A stretch of DNA of 64,000 nt from JAFGDI01 sp963667715 (GTDB taxonomy: Bacteria; Planctomycetota; Phycisphaerae; Sedimentisphaerales; SM23-30). Under the pieces are notes generated by a model. The model worked only from the letters and a program-made list of their open reading frames with translations, was not told the DNA's origin and made no database searches. Each line of letters begins with the position of its first letter. The first letter of the stretch is position 1. The translations under genes and the position numbers were made by a program. Below are positions 14,820-22,886 of this stretch, piece after piece. The stretch is from assembly GCA_963667715.1 (NCBI GenBank), contig OY763926.1:2914001-2978000 (forward strand), given 5' to 3'.

Positions 14820-16331
14820 ATGACAAACATTACAGTACCAATAAAAGTAGAGAATCTGGAAAAGCTGAGCGAGCAGCTGGAGCTGGCCAAAATAGGCGGC
14901 GCAGATATGGTAGAGCTCAGACTGGATTACTGGAATGAGCCAGAGACATTATGGCATAAAGTAAAAGAAATCGTCAGCGAAGCGAGTAAATATAATTTTG
15001 GGATAATAGCTACATGCCGGGCTGAATGGGAAGGCGGTATGTACGATGGCGACGAAGAGCTGCGTATGAAGATATTGCAGTCGGCGTCGACAGCAGGAGC
15101 AGACTATATTGATATAGAGCTGAAAGCGGCGGAGAATTATCTGCCTGACTTTGCTCCTGCCAAGACAATATTGAGCCATCATAACTTTGACGAAAAGCCG
15201 CTGGATTTGCAGGATATAGTCAATACTATGACAAAGGTATCCAGTGAGGCAATAGCGAAGATAGCATATAAAGCCAATAGCATAACCGACACGTTTGAAG
15301 CACTGGATCTGCTGAAGGATAATCCTGGTATGATCGCAATTGCTATGGGTTATGAAGGATTAATGAGCCGGCTACTGGCAGGTAAGCTCGATTCACTGTT
15401 GACATTTGCGACGTTGAGCAATAGTGAAAGCACCGCAGATGGGCAGATATCGCTGGAACTAATGAGTAATATGTTCAGGGTGAACAGCTCTGACAGTAAG
15501 ACGAAAATATACGGGATAATAGGTTCGCCGGTATCTCATTCACGGAGCCCGGAGATACATAACCGGGCATTTGCACATAGTAAATATAATGGGATGTATA
15601 TTCCGCTGCTAATTCAGCCAGATGAATTTGCTGATTTTATGGATAACTGTATAGCGAGGCCGTGGCTGGACTTTTGCGGCTTTAGCGTGACGATACCACA
15701 TAAGCATAATGCAATAGATTATGTAAAGGCCAAAGGCGGTAAAATTGATCCGGCGGCTGAGAAGATCGGGGCCGCTAATACGGTGATAATATCAGAGGCA
15801 GGTGAGATCAGCTGTTATAATACAGACTATTACGGGGCACTGAAGGCGATAACCGATACGCTAGACAGGGATAATATATCACTGGCAGGTATGAAAGCGG
15901 CGGTGATAGGAGCAGGAGGAGTGTCCCGGGCGATAGTAGCGGCACTGACAGATAATGGCTGTGAGGTAACAATATATAACCGTACAGTAGCGAGAGCGGA
16001 GAAACTGGCTGAGGTATTTGGCTGTAAATATGCAGCGGCAACCGAGATCGACTTGATGGACGCCAAGCTAATAGTTAACTGCACATCGATGGGAATGGAA
16101 CCTGATACCGAAAGCTCGCCAGTGAAAGCAGAAACACTCAAAGCTGACATGACGGTTTTTGATACGGTCTATGTGCCGTTAGAGACGAAATTACTGAAAT
16201 ATGCAGCGGCGGCAGGGGCACGGAGAGTGAGCGGTCTGGATATGTTCATTAACCAGGCGATCAAGCAGTATGAGCTATTCACTGACGGCGAGGCCCCCGA
16301 AGAGACAATGAGCGAAACGGTAAAAGGGTAA
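14820..16331 (+). CDS. aroDE: Fused 3-dehydroquinate dehydratase (type I) / shikimate dehydrogenase
   Basis: Residues 1-220 form a type I dehydroquinase with the ELRLDYW motif, the catalytic His in TILSHHNF and the Schiff-base lysine K147 in AKIAYKA. Residues 235-500 form shikimate dehydrogenase: substrate motif IIGSPVSHSRSPEIHN, catalytic K295 in TIPHKHNA, Asp in CYNTDYYGA, NADP loop VIGAGGVSRA with NRT, and NCTSMGM. The protein thus catalyses two successive steps of the shikimate pathway (3-dehydroquinate to shikimate), the domain order seen also in plant DHQ-SDH proteins and some planctomycetes and chlamydiae. Both active sites look intact. It is probably cotranscribed with hemC. Confidence 0.95.
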   Translation: MTNITVPIKVENLEKLSEQLELAKIGGADMVELRLDYWNEPETLWHKVKEIVSEASKYNFGIIATCRAEWEGGMYDGDEELRMKILQSASTAGADYIDIELKAAENYLPDFAPAKTILSHHNFDEKPLDLQDIVNTMTKVSSEAIAKIAYKANSITDTFEALDLLKDNPGMIAIAMGYEGLMSRLLAGKLDSLLTFATLSNSESTADGQISLELMSNMFRVNSSDSKTKIYGIIGSPVSHSRSPEIHNRAFAHSKYNGMYIPLLIQPDEFADFMDNCIARPWLDFCGFSVTIPHKHNAIDYVKAKGGKIDPAAEKIGAANTVIISEAGEISCYNTDYYGALKAITDTLDRDNISLAGMKAAVIGAGGVSRAIVAALTDNGCEVTIYNRTVARAEKLAEVFGCKYAAATEIDLMDAKLIVNCTSMGMEPDTESSPVKAETLKADMTVFDTVYVPLETKLLKYAAAAGARRVSGLDMFINQAIKQYELFTDGEAPEETMSETVKG

Positions 16332-16480
16332 AGGGTAAAGGAGCCCCCCTTCTACGCTCTTGGGACTGTGGTAAAGTAATAAGATTTTTGGAAGAAGAAG
16401 ATTTTAACGCGAAGGACGCATAGAATTGGTTGGAGGATGGAGTTTTGGGGTTAGCTGGAAGGCATTATATGGTAAATAAG

Positions 16481-16566
16481 ATCGTTGTGTAACTTTTATA
16501 CCGGATTAGTTAAGATAGTTAGGGTTATTTGATTTTAATCACAAGCGGGGACGCTTGTGCTACTTA
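16481..16566. repeat. CACAAGC repeat, one copy
   Basis: Runs from TTGTGTAACTTTTATACCGGATTAG to TTTTAATCACAAGCGGGGACGCTTGTGCTACTTA just before the LpxR-like gene. The palindromic core CACAAGC/GCTTGTG is perfect here. It ends 16 bases before the ATG, so it lies in the leader. Confidence 0.75.
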
Positions 16567-16581
16567 AGATGAGCAGGATAT

Positions 16582-17553
16582 ATGCTAAAAAGAATATTAT
16601 TATTTGTATTGATATGCGGTGCTGGCGGTTATGGTCAGCAGTTGGGAATATACTGGGAAAATGATGGGACATTTGCCAAGAGTAATGATCCGCATGACAA
16701 GCATTATACCAACGGTGCGCGAATTGATCTGAGCTGGCAACAGTGTGATAATGGCATATCGAATCTGGCACCTGACCTGCTGCTAAGAGATAGCGACGAA
16801 GGAAACTGTAATTTTGGTATATTTATCGGTCAGCATATGCAGACTCCGGACTTTATCAATCACCCGGAGCTACGAGTTGAGCCGGAGATGCGTTATGCGG
16901 GCTGGCTCTATGGCGGGCCTTTTATCCAGATGGCAGATGATATGTCGATGACACATCTGGAACTGTCGCTGGGTGTGATCGGGCCGTCGGCTATCGCACA
17001 TGAGACGCAAGACTGGATACATGGCTTCAGAGAGATCGATGAGGCGGTAGACTGGGATACCCAGCTGTCAGATAGATTTGCGGGTAATGTTAACTGGCTA
17101 TATAAGTTCAGAATTGGGCCTAAGAGCTACTATAAGCAAAATAGCGAGGATGGCAAGAGCGAAAGACCACTGCACTTTGAGGTTATTGGCGAAACAGCGG
17201 TGGCAGCCGGTACGGTACACAGGAATATATCCACCGGGTTGACGGTCAGGCTGGGAACGAACCTGGGAAATGACTTTGGCCCGGGTAGTATCAATAGAGC
17301 GAAGTATTATACACATTCTTCGCCGGGTGGCAATCTGATGATATTCGGCAGAGCTGCGGGGACAGTAGTAGAACATAATGAGCTGCTGACAGATCTGCAA
17401 AAAGAGACACTGACAGGCGAGTTTCAGGCAGGAATAGCATTTAGCTATAAGAGATTGGAGCTGGCATATTCACAGGTATTTATGAGTAAGCAGTATAAGC
17501 ATGAGCCGGAGTCGGATAGCTTTGGTGCGTTTACTTTGGCGTTGCGTTTTTAG
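16582..17553 (+). CDS. LpxR-like outer membrane lipid A deacylase (DUF2219)
   Basis: After a signal peptide (MLKRILLFVLICGAGGYG) the mature start has the LpxR hallmarks: N27-D28 in WENDGT, YTNG at 42-45, then the LGVIGPSAIAHETQDWIHGF region whose His (about residue 147) matches the catalytic histidine, and WDTQL. LpxR removes the 3'-acyloxyacyl group from lipid A at the outer membrane; the 323-aa length fits a 12-strand barrel, and the chain ends in Phe as outer membrane proteins often do. Its presence implies a Gram-negative envelope with lipid A or a related substrate. It is monocistronic with its own terminator. Specific activity on native lipid A is inferred only. Confidence 0.82.
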   Translation: MLKRILLFVLICGAGGYGQQLGIYWENDGTFAKSNDPHDKHYTNGARIDLSWQQCDNGISNLAPDLLLRDSDEGNCNFGIFIGQHMQTPDFINHPELRVEPEMRYAGWLYGGPFIQMADDMSMTHLELSLGVIGPSAIAHETQDWIHGFREIDEAVDWDTQLSDRFAGNVNWLYKFRIGPKSYYKQNSEDGKSERPLHFEVIGETAVAAGTVHRNISTGLTVRLGTNLGNDFGPGSINRAKYYTHSSPGGNLMIFGRAAGTVVEHNELLTDLQKETLTGEFQAGIAFSYKRLELAYSQVFMSKQYKHEPESDSFGAFTLALRF

Positions 17554-17583
17554 AATTTATCTTTGCATTTTTTTAGATAGGAT

Positions 17584-17610
17584 AACCGCCCGAGTACGGG
17601 CTGGTTTTTT
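17584..17610 (+). terminator. Rho-independent terminator after the LpxR-like gene
   Basis: AACCGCCCG (17584-17592) pairs with CGGGC-GGTT (17597-17606, one bulged T), followed by a run of six T. Confidence 0.75.
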
Positions 17611-17750
17611 CGACAGATCGTGGTGGGATTAGATGTAATTTGGGGATATATTTCATTCCCAAGTTGCGTGGGCAATTGATTTTTATTGTAGTTTTGGGGA
17701 TGTTGGTGTTATTGTTCAGAAATACCGTGTATGGGGCTGTCGCCTAGAAG

Positions 17751-18023
17751 ACAATGTCAAATTATTGTGTAACTTTTACATCTGTTTATTTGAGATGATT
17801 GGCAAAGTTATATTAAGGCAACCTCTAATAATTCATTTCGGGCTACAAACGGTCTTGATTTTTCCTGAGCTGCGTCACGAAAAACCGTGAACCCCGATGT
17901 ACATCGGGGCCAATATGCCCGGTTCTTCGTTCCTTGTCAGTAAAAGTCAATCCTCGTTTTCGCCTCAAAAGCAATTATTAGAGGTTACCTTAAGAATTAC
18001 AAGCTAGGACGCTTGTGTTACTT
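17751..18023. repeat. CACAAGC repeat interrupted by a MITE
   Basis: The left half (ACAATGTCAAATTATTGTGTAACTTTT... GATGATTGGCAAAGTTATAT) and right half (AGAATTACAAGCTAGGACGCTTGTGTTACTTAG) match the other family members, but are separated by a 175-bp insertion at 17816-17990. The rest of 17611-18048 contains no gene. Confidence 0.8.
17816..17990. mobile_element. TA-flanked MITE (175 bp) inserted in a CACAAGC repeat
   Basis: Terminal inverted repeats AGGCAACCTCTAATAATT (17816-17833) and AATTATTAGAGGTTACCT (17973-17990) match at 17 of 18 positions. The element is flanked by TA on both sides (17814-17815 and 17991-17992), as expected of IS630/Tc1-mariner type mobilisation. No ORF inside; it holds a perfect CCCCGATGTACATCGGGG palindrome (17893-17910). 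A single end of the same type occurs at 43355-43369. Confidence 0.82.
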
Positions 18024-18048
18024 AGTAGATTGGATTTTGATAAAAAAA

Positions 18049-18080
18049 AACCTTTCAGGTTTTATGCTGAAAGGTTTTTT
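18049..18080 (-). terminator. Terminator of the pyruvate kinase gene
   Basis: AACCTTTCAG (18049-18058) and CTGAAAGGTT (18067-18076) form a stem with A-run on one side and T-run on the other, so it can work on both strands; it follows the pyk stop codon on the minus strand. Confidence 0.85.
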
Positions 18081-18106
18081 GTTTATTGGTTTGCGGTCGT
18101 TAGCCA

Positions 18107-19162
18107 TTAGGCGATACGACAGCAGGCTTTGCTAGGGAAAGTACAATCCATAGAACGTTCAGTAAAGGTGATAATATTCTTCATCATCTCAACAGCTTCG
18201 ACAGGATGTTTTCCACTGGCAGTTTCACCAGAAAGCATAACATAGTCAGAGCCGTCGAGGATAGCATTGGCCACGTCACTAACTTCCGCTCTGGTAGGTC
18301 TGACATTTTCAGTCATACTTTCAAGCATCTGAGTTGCGGTAATAACAAACTCATCGCGCTGAATACTCTTTTTAATGATCATCTTCTGGATCATAGGTAC
18401 TTCATACATAGGAAGAGACACACCCATATCACCTCTGGCGATCATTACGCCGTCAGATACGTCGAGGATCTCATCGATGTTCTTGATACCTTCGCGACAT
18501 TCGATCTTAGCAATAAGCGGGCAGTTGAACTTGTGCTTATTGATAAACTGACGAACGGCAACCATGTCCTGTGCGGTACGCACGAAAGACTGAGCGATAA
18601 GATTAACCTTGTTCTTAATACCAAAGAGGAGGTCTTCTTTATCGCCGTCGGTAAGGCTATCAAACTCAAGTTCAGCGTCAGGGATATTTATACCCTTATT
18701 GTTCTTGAGCTTGCCAGGAACGATAACTTCAGCGGTAATCTCATGCTCATCGCTGCTGATAGTCTTAAGGACGATGTTACCATCATCGATAAAGATATTA
18801 CAACCAGGTTTGATGCAAGCGAAAGAACCTTCATAGTCAAACGGAATGATGTCCTGACTATCAGAAGTTTCAGCTCTTACCATTGATACAATAGCGCCCT
18901 GCTTGAGCTTGATCGCATTGTATTCGTTGAGGAACTTTCCAACACGAATTCTGAAACCAGCAAGGTCCTGAAGGATCGGGACACGCGGGCCACCATCAAG
19001 CTGAAGCTGCCTGATAGTATTTATAAATTCCTGATGGCTCTCATGGGTACCATGAGAAAAGTTTAATCTTGCTACATTCATACCAGCTTTCACCATTCGA
19101 CGAAGGGTTTCAGGCGAATTGCTGGATGGTCCTATGGTACATATAATTTTTGCTTTTGACAT
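18107..19162 (-). CDS. pyk: Pyruvate kinase lacking the C-terminal allosteric domain
   Basis: Transfers phosphate from phosphoenolpyruvate to ADP, the last step of glycolysis. Conserved motifs are present: CTIGPSS, MNVARLNFSHG, the catalytic lysine in IAKIECREG (about 219), ARGDMGV, TATQMLESM and MLSGETASGKHP. The A and B domains are complete, but the protein stops at 351 aa, shortly after the last A-domain helix, whereas usual enzymes have about 470 aa and a C-domain carrying the allosteric site. Downstream DNA is repeat plus terminator and does not encode the missing domain in any frame, so this is a natural short form rather than a frameshift visible here. The unusual tail is SKACCRIA. Confidence 0.93.
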   Translation of the reverse strand: MSKAKIICTIGPSSNSPETLRRMVKAGMNVARLNFSHGTHESHQEFINTIRQLQLDGGPRVPILQDLAGFRIRVGKFLNEYNAIKLKQGAIVSMVRAETSDSQDIIPFDYEGSFACIKPGCNIFIDDGNIVLKTISSDEHEITAEVIVPGKLKNNKGINIPDAELEFDSLTDGDKEDLLFGIKNKVNLIAQSFVRTAQDMVAVRQFINKHKFNCPLIAKIECREGIKNIDEILDVSDGVMIARGDMGVSLPMYEVPMIQKMIIKKSIQRDEFVITATQMLESMTENVRPTRAEVSDVANAILDGSDYVMLSGETASGKHPVEAVEMMKNIITFTERSMDCTFPSKACCRIA

Positions 19163-19421
19163 ATTTACTACTACTCTCTATCTCTTTTATCTATGGGCCA
19201 AAATCGGTGCGAATTATACCCGCTATTAAAAATGATTACAAACATAATAATTGAAAATAGTTGCGAGAAAGAGAGAAAGGCTGCGAAATGGCGAATATAA
19301 GGTTTTATTTTTCAGTAACTTACAGAAATGATATTTATTTGATAATTTTATATCGAAGAAATGAAAAAGTAAAAAACGCGGCCGGGAGAGGGTTAGGAAA
19401 GTAAGTAAAAGGTCAAAGAAA
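19163..19421. other. Intergenic region between glgP and pyk
   Basis: AT-rich DNA upstream of pyk (minus strand). No gene and no recognisable repeat except purine-rich low-complexity stretches around 19260-19290 and 19360-19420. It must contain the pyk promoter unless pyk is read from elsewhere. Confidence 0.4.
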
Positions 19422-19457
19422 AAAGGTGTCTCTAAATATCATTTTAGAGGCACCTTT
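19422..19457 (-). terminator. Terminator of glgP
   Basis: AAAGGTGTCTCTAAA (19422-19436) pairs with TTTAGAGGCACCTTT (19443-19457) with one G-T pair; the minus strand reads into a T-run. Confidence 0.85.
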
Positions 19458-19490
19458 GGATTTAACGATTATTTCTATTGTAGCGGTTAT

Positions 19491-22076
19491 TTAGTTTACG
19501 CACTCTAAAGCTACGCTATCAGAGGTGGTACCGCTACCATTTTCCCAGGTGATAAGTCTGGTTTCGTATTTGTTGGACATATCAGGATGATGCGGCATAA
19601 TGCGAACAGTAAACCCGCAGAGTCCGGTATGCTGACAATTTATATTACCATTAAAGACATATACCTTGTCACCACTGCCCTGTCCGGCAAACTCCATAGC
19701 GACAGCGGAACCGGAAACGATCTCGCCGTTATTCTGGCTGAGTGGGCCCTGATAGAGTTCAACAACCACGTCAGAAGGTTTGATAGAGCCAAGGTTAACC
19801 TGACAACGAACTTCGAGTTCGTTACCAACCTGAACTTCACCCTTGGTAACTACGTCAACCTTTTCTACACTAACTTCATTCCAGACATCAGAGATACTCT
19901 GCTTCCAGTCAGAAAGTTCGATAGCCTTGCTGTAGTTATTAGTGAAGAATACCTTGCTGCTTTCTCTGGCAGTTTCGTAGAACTTGTTATCATATTCATC
20001 AACCATTCTCATAGTTGAGAATTCTGGGCAAATGGTCTTGATAGATTCTTTCATCATCTTGATCCAGCCGCGAGGGAGCTTATCACTACCAACATCGTAG
20101 AAGGTAGGAATGATCTCATTTTCAAGGAGATTATAAAGAGCGTGAGATTCGACCTCATCTTCATAATTCTTGTCATGATAGCTTTCGCCCTTACCGATAG
20201 CCCAGCCAACTTCAGGAGAATATCCTTCACACCACCAGCCATCAAGGATACTGGCGTTGAGACCGCCGTTACCAAGTACCTTCATACCGCTGGTACCAGA
20301 GGCTTCCATACCGCGTCGAGGGTTATTAAGCCAAACATCGACACCCTGTACGAGGTAGCGGGCAACATTCATATCGTAGTTTTCGAGGAAAACTACCTTG
20401 TTTCTAAGTTTGGTATTCTGGATATAATGGACGATATCCCTGATAAGGTCTTTACCTTCATTATCTCTTGGATGCGCCTTACCAGCAAAGATAAGCTGAA
20501 CCGGTCTGTTAGGATCAGCCAGGAGTTTTTCCAGACGATTTCTATCTCTGAACAAAAGAGTAGCACGTTTGTAAGTAGCAAAACGACGGGCGAAACCGAT
20601 AGTAAGCACTTCTGGATCGAGCACTTCGTCAGCGAGAGCGATCTCAGTTGGACCAACACCACGATGAGCCATCTGCATACGCAGGCGACGACGAGCAAAG
20701 GCAACAAGACGTTCGCGACGACGTTCATGAGTACGCCACAATTCGGCGTCAGGTATTTCGTCGATAAGTTTGAAGAGTTCCTTGTGGTCGGTTCTTTCAC
20801 GCCATTCAGGGCCGAGATAGCGATCAAAGAGCTGCGCCATTTCATAGCTTATCCAACTCTTGACGTGGATACCATTAGTAACAGAGCCGATAGGCACTTC
20901 TTCAACAGGAACACCCGGCCAAAGATTAGAGCACATATGGCGAGAAACTTCACCATGCAGCTTACTAACACCATTGCACATAGTAGTCATCTTAAGAGCA
21001 AGGTTAGTCATACTGAACGGGCTTTGCAGATCGTTGGTATCGATACGGCCAAGTCCGAGGAACTCATGCCAGCTAATACCAAGTTCAGCGTGATAACTCT
21101 TGAAGTATTTTTCCATAAGAGCAGGCGAGAAAGCATCATGTCCGGCAGGAACCGGAGTATGAGTGGTGAAGATATTAGCAACACGAGTAGCTTCACGTGC
21201 CTGTTGGAAGTTCATTTTCTGTTCGAGCATAAGTCGTCTGGTACGTTCGAGAGACATAAAAGCGGCATGGCCTTCGTTCATATGACAGACAGTAGGTTCG
21301 ATCATGAGGGTCTTCATAGCGGTATAACCACCGATACCCAGCAGGATTTCCTGACGGATACGCATATTGCTGTCTCCGCCGTAGAGCTGCGAAGTAATCT
21401 GTCGATCTTCGATGCGGTTGCAACGCAGGTTGGTATCCAGGAGGTAAAGGCTGATCCTACCTACTCTGACGCGCCAGATCTGAACGACAACATCATTGCC
21501 GCCGATGTCGATATGGAAGCGGATGGGACGACCATCTTCCCACTTCATAAGTTCAACGGGCATATTGAAGAAATCGTTTTCCGGATATGATTCCTGCTGC
21601 CAGCCGTCAGCGTTTAGATACTGAGTGAAATAGCCCTGGCGATAAAGCAGGCCAACCCCAGCAAGATTGATCTTGAGGTCACTGGCACTTTTGAGATGAT
21701 CGCCGGCGAGTATACCAAGACCACCAGAATAGATAGGCAGCGACTCGTTGAGTCCGAATTCAGCACTGTAATAAACAGTAACTTCGTCGGTATTGAGCGG
21801 CTGGCTCATATAATGGTCGAAACGATCCATTACACGTTCGAGATGGCTAAGGAATCCTAGATCCTGACGGGCTGAATCAAGGCGTTCCTGAGCGATCTTA
21901 CCAAGCATTTTTACAGGATTATGATAGCACTCTTCCCACAGTTCGCGGTCAAGTCTACGGAACAAGTTCACGGCATCATGATCCCATGACCACCAAAGGT
22001 TCTGAGCAAGCTCTTTTAATCTTATCAGCTCCTTTGGTAAAGCTGGTACAACTACAAAGGTTCTTACATTACGCAT
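19491..22076 (-). CDS. glgP: Alpha-glucan (glycogen) phosphorylase, GT35
   Basis: Releases glucose-1-phosphate from glycogen-like alpha-glucans. The 861-aa protein belongs to the short alpha-glucan phosphorylase subgroup: it opens with the DUF3417-type N-terminal segment (LKELAQNLWWSWDHDA), has the NEGHAAF motif, the KRATLLFRD segment, and the pyridoxal-phosphate lysine in GTSGMKVLGNGG (about residue 599). A C-terminal beta-rich extension of about 150 residues (from roughly 710) is typical of this subgroup. ATG at 22076. The gene is monocistronic with a good terminator. With pyk it links stored or imported glucans to lower glycolysis. Confidence 0.95.
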   Translation of the reverse strand: MRNVRTFVVVPALPKELIRLKELAQNLWWSWDHDAVNLFRRLDRELWEECYHNPVKMLGKIAQERLDSARQDLGFLSHLERVMDRFDHYMSQPLNTDEVTVYYSAEFGLNESLPIYSGGLGILAGDHLKSASDLKINLAGVGLLYRQGYFTQYLNADGWQQESYPENDFFNMPVELMKWEDGRPIRFHIDIGGNDVVVQIWRVRVGRISLYLLDTNLRCNRIEDRQITSQLYGGDSNMRIRQEILLGIGGYTAMKTLMIEPTVCHMNEGHAAFMSLERTRRLMLEQKMNFQQAREATRVANIFTTHTPVPAGHDAFSPALMEKYFKSYHAELGISWHEFLGLGRIDTNDLQSPFSMTNLALKMTTMCNGVSKLHGEVSRHMCSNLWPGVPVEEVPIGSVTNGIHVKSWISYEMAQLFDRYLGPEWRERTDHKELFKLIDEIPDAELWRTHERRRERLVAFARRRLRMQMAHRGVGPTEIALADEVLDPEVLTIGFARRFATYKRATLLFRDRNRLEKLLADPNRPVQLIFAGKAHPRDNEGKDLIRDIVHYIQNTKLRNKVVFLENYDMNVARYLVQGVDVWLNNPRRGMEASGTSGMKVLGNGGLNASILDGWWCEGYSPEVGWAIGKGESYHDKNYEDEVESHALYNLLENEIIPTFYDVGSDKLPRGWIKMMKESIKTICPEFSTMRMVDEYDNKFYETARESSKVFFTNNYSKAIELSDWKQSISDVWNEVSVEKVDVVTKGEVQVGNELEVRCQVNLGSIKPSDVVVELYQGPLSQNNGEIVSGSAVAMEFAGQGSGDKVYVFNGNINCQHTGLCGFTVRIMPHHPDMSNKYETRLITWENGSGTTSDSVALECVN

Positions 22077-22590
22077 GTTTACCTCAATTCTTTCCGTTTA
22101 AATTTACACAATCTAACTAATTCTCATTATTATTACTCGTTGAGCCATTGACATGTAATTAACTTCCTGCGAACAGGTTAACAGCCAAAGTGACGGTTCA
22201 ACAGCTATAATTTCGGTCATTTATTTATGTAACTGTATTTAATTATTAGTATTACATAATTATATTGCACGTTAAAATAGCGAAAAACAAGTAATTATAA
22301 CAATTATTCCGATTTTAACGGTGATTTAGTATTATTTTCTCTTATAAACACATACTCTTATTGATAATAGATTTACAACTATCGTGAAAGTATAGTTATA
22401 ATCGTAATTATATTCGTCAACAGCTATTGATAATGTACAGAATAGCTGTTTTTTTTTATTATCTGACCTTGTACAGGTAATTATAGGACTAATAGGAGTG
22501 ACAAGTATCGCAATAACGGCGATACGAGTTAAAAAAAGAGGATTACCAGAAAAAGGATTGGTAAAAGGTAAACTTTTTTATTTTTTTTGC
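22077..22590. other. Intergenic region with an orphan plus-strand terminator-like hairpin
   Basis: AT-rich leader of glgP without a gene. At 22419-22450 arms AACAGCTATT and AATAGCTGTT are followed by nine T (plus strand), a textbook intrinsic terminator shape, although no plus-strand gene ends here. A TATAAT box lies at 22397-22402, just before it. It may end a small RNA or act as an attenuator. Confidence 0.5.
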
Positions 22591-22619
22591 TTGAAAAATA
22601 AGACAACATCAGATATATT
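22591..22619 (+). promoter_or_regulatory. Sigma70-type promoter for tRNA-Gln
   Basis: TTGAAA (22591-22596) and TATATT (22614-22619) are spaced by exactly 17 bases and lie about 50 bases upstream of the tRNA. Confidence 0.5.
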
Positions 22620-22667
22620 TTCTTATCTCGTTGCTGAGTAAGTTTTTAAGAAGCTCGATCAGCAAAT

Positions 22668-22738
22668 TGGGGAATAGTGTAACGGCAGCACTAATGACTC
22701 TGACTCATTCAGTCTAGGTTCGAATCCTAGTTCCCCAG
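22668..22738 (+). tRNA. tRNA-Gln (anticodon CTG)
   Basis: Seven-base acceptor stem TGGGGAA/TTCCCCA with G discriminator, anticodon stem AATGA/TCATT with loop CTCTGAC giving anticodon CTG, and T arm CTAGG-TTCGAAT-CCTAG. Length 71 nt, no encoded CCA. Confidence 0.95.
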
Positions 22739-22830
22739 TTTCTTTTATTTTCTCCCCCTGTATTCGCTTGGAACTGTTGCGGTTTGATAGTCATGAACCA
22801 GAGTAATAAGAGATAAAAATTGCATAAAAA

Positions 22831-22866
22831 AAGCTTTCGCAGATATAGTTATATGCGAAAGCTTTG
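22831..22866 (-). terminator. Terminator of the cheD-cheB-cheV operon
   Basis: Perfect 12-bp arms AAAGCTTTCGCA (22831-22842) and TGCGAAAGCTTT (22855-22866); on the minus strand the stem runs into TTTTTTT, 20 bases after the cheV stop. Confidence 0.88.
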
Positions 22867-22886
22867 GATCATTATATATTGTCATA

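Noticed and set aside
20142..21590. 482-aa plus-strand open frame opposite glgP
   Set aside because: Antisense shadow of a strongly conserved gene; composition and lack of any family motif or ribosome binding site argue against it.
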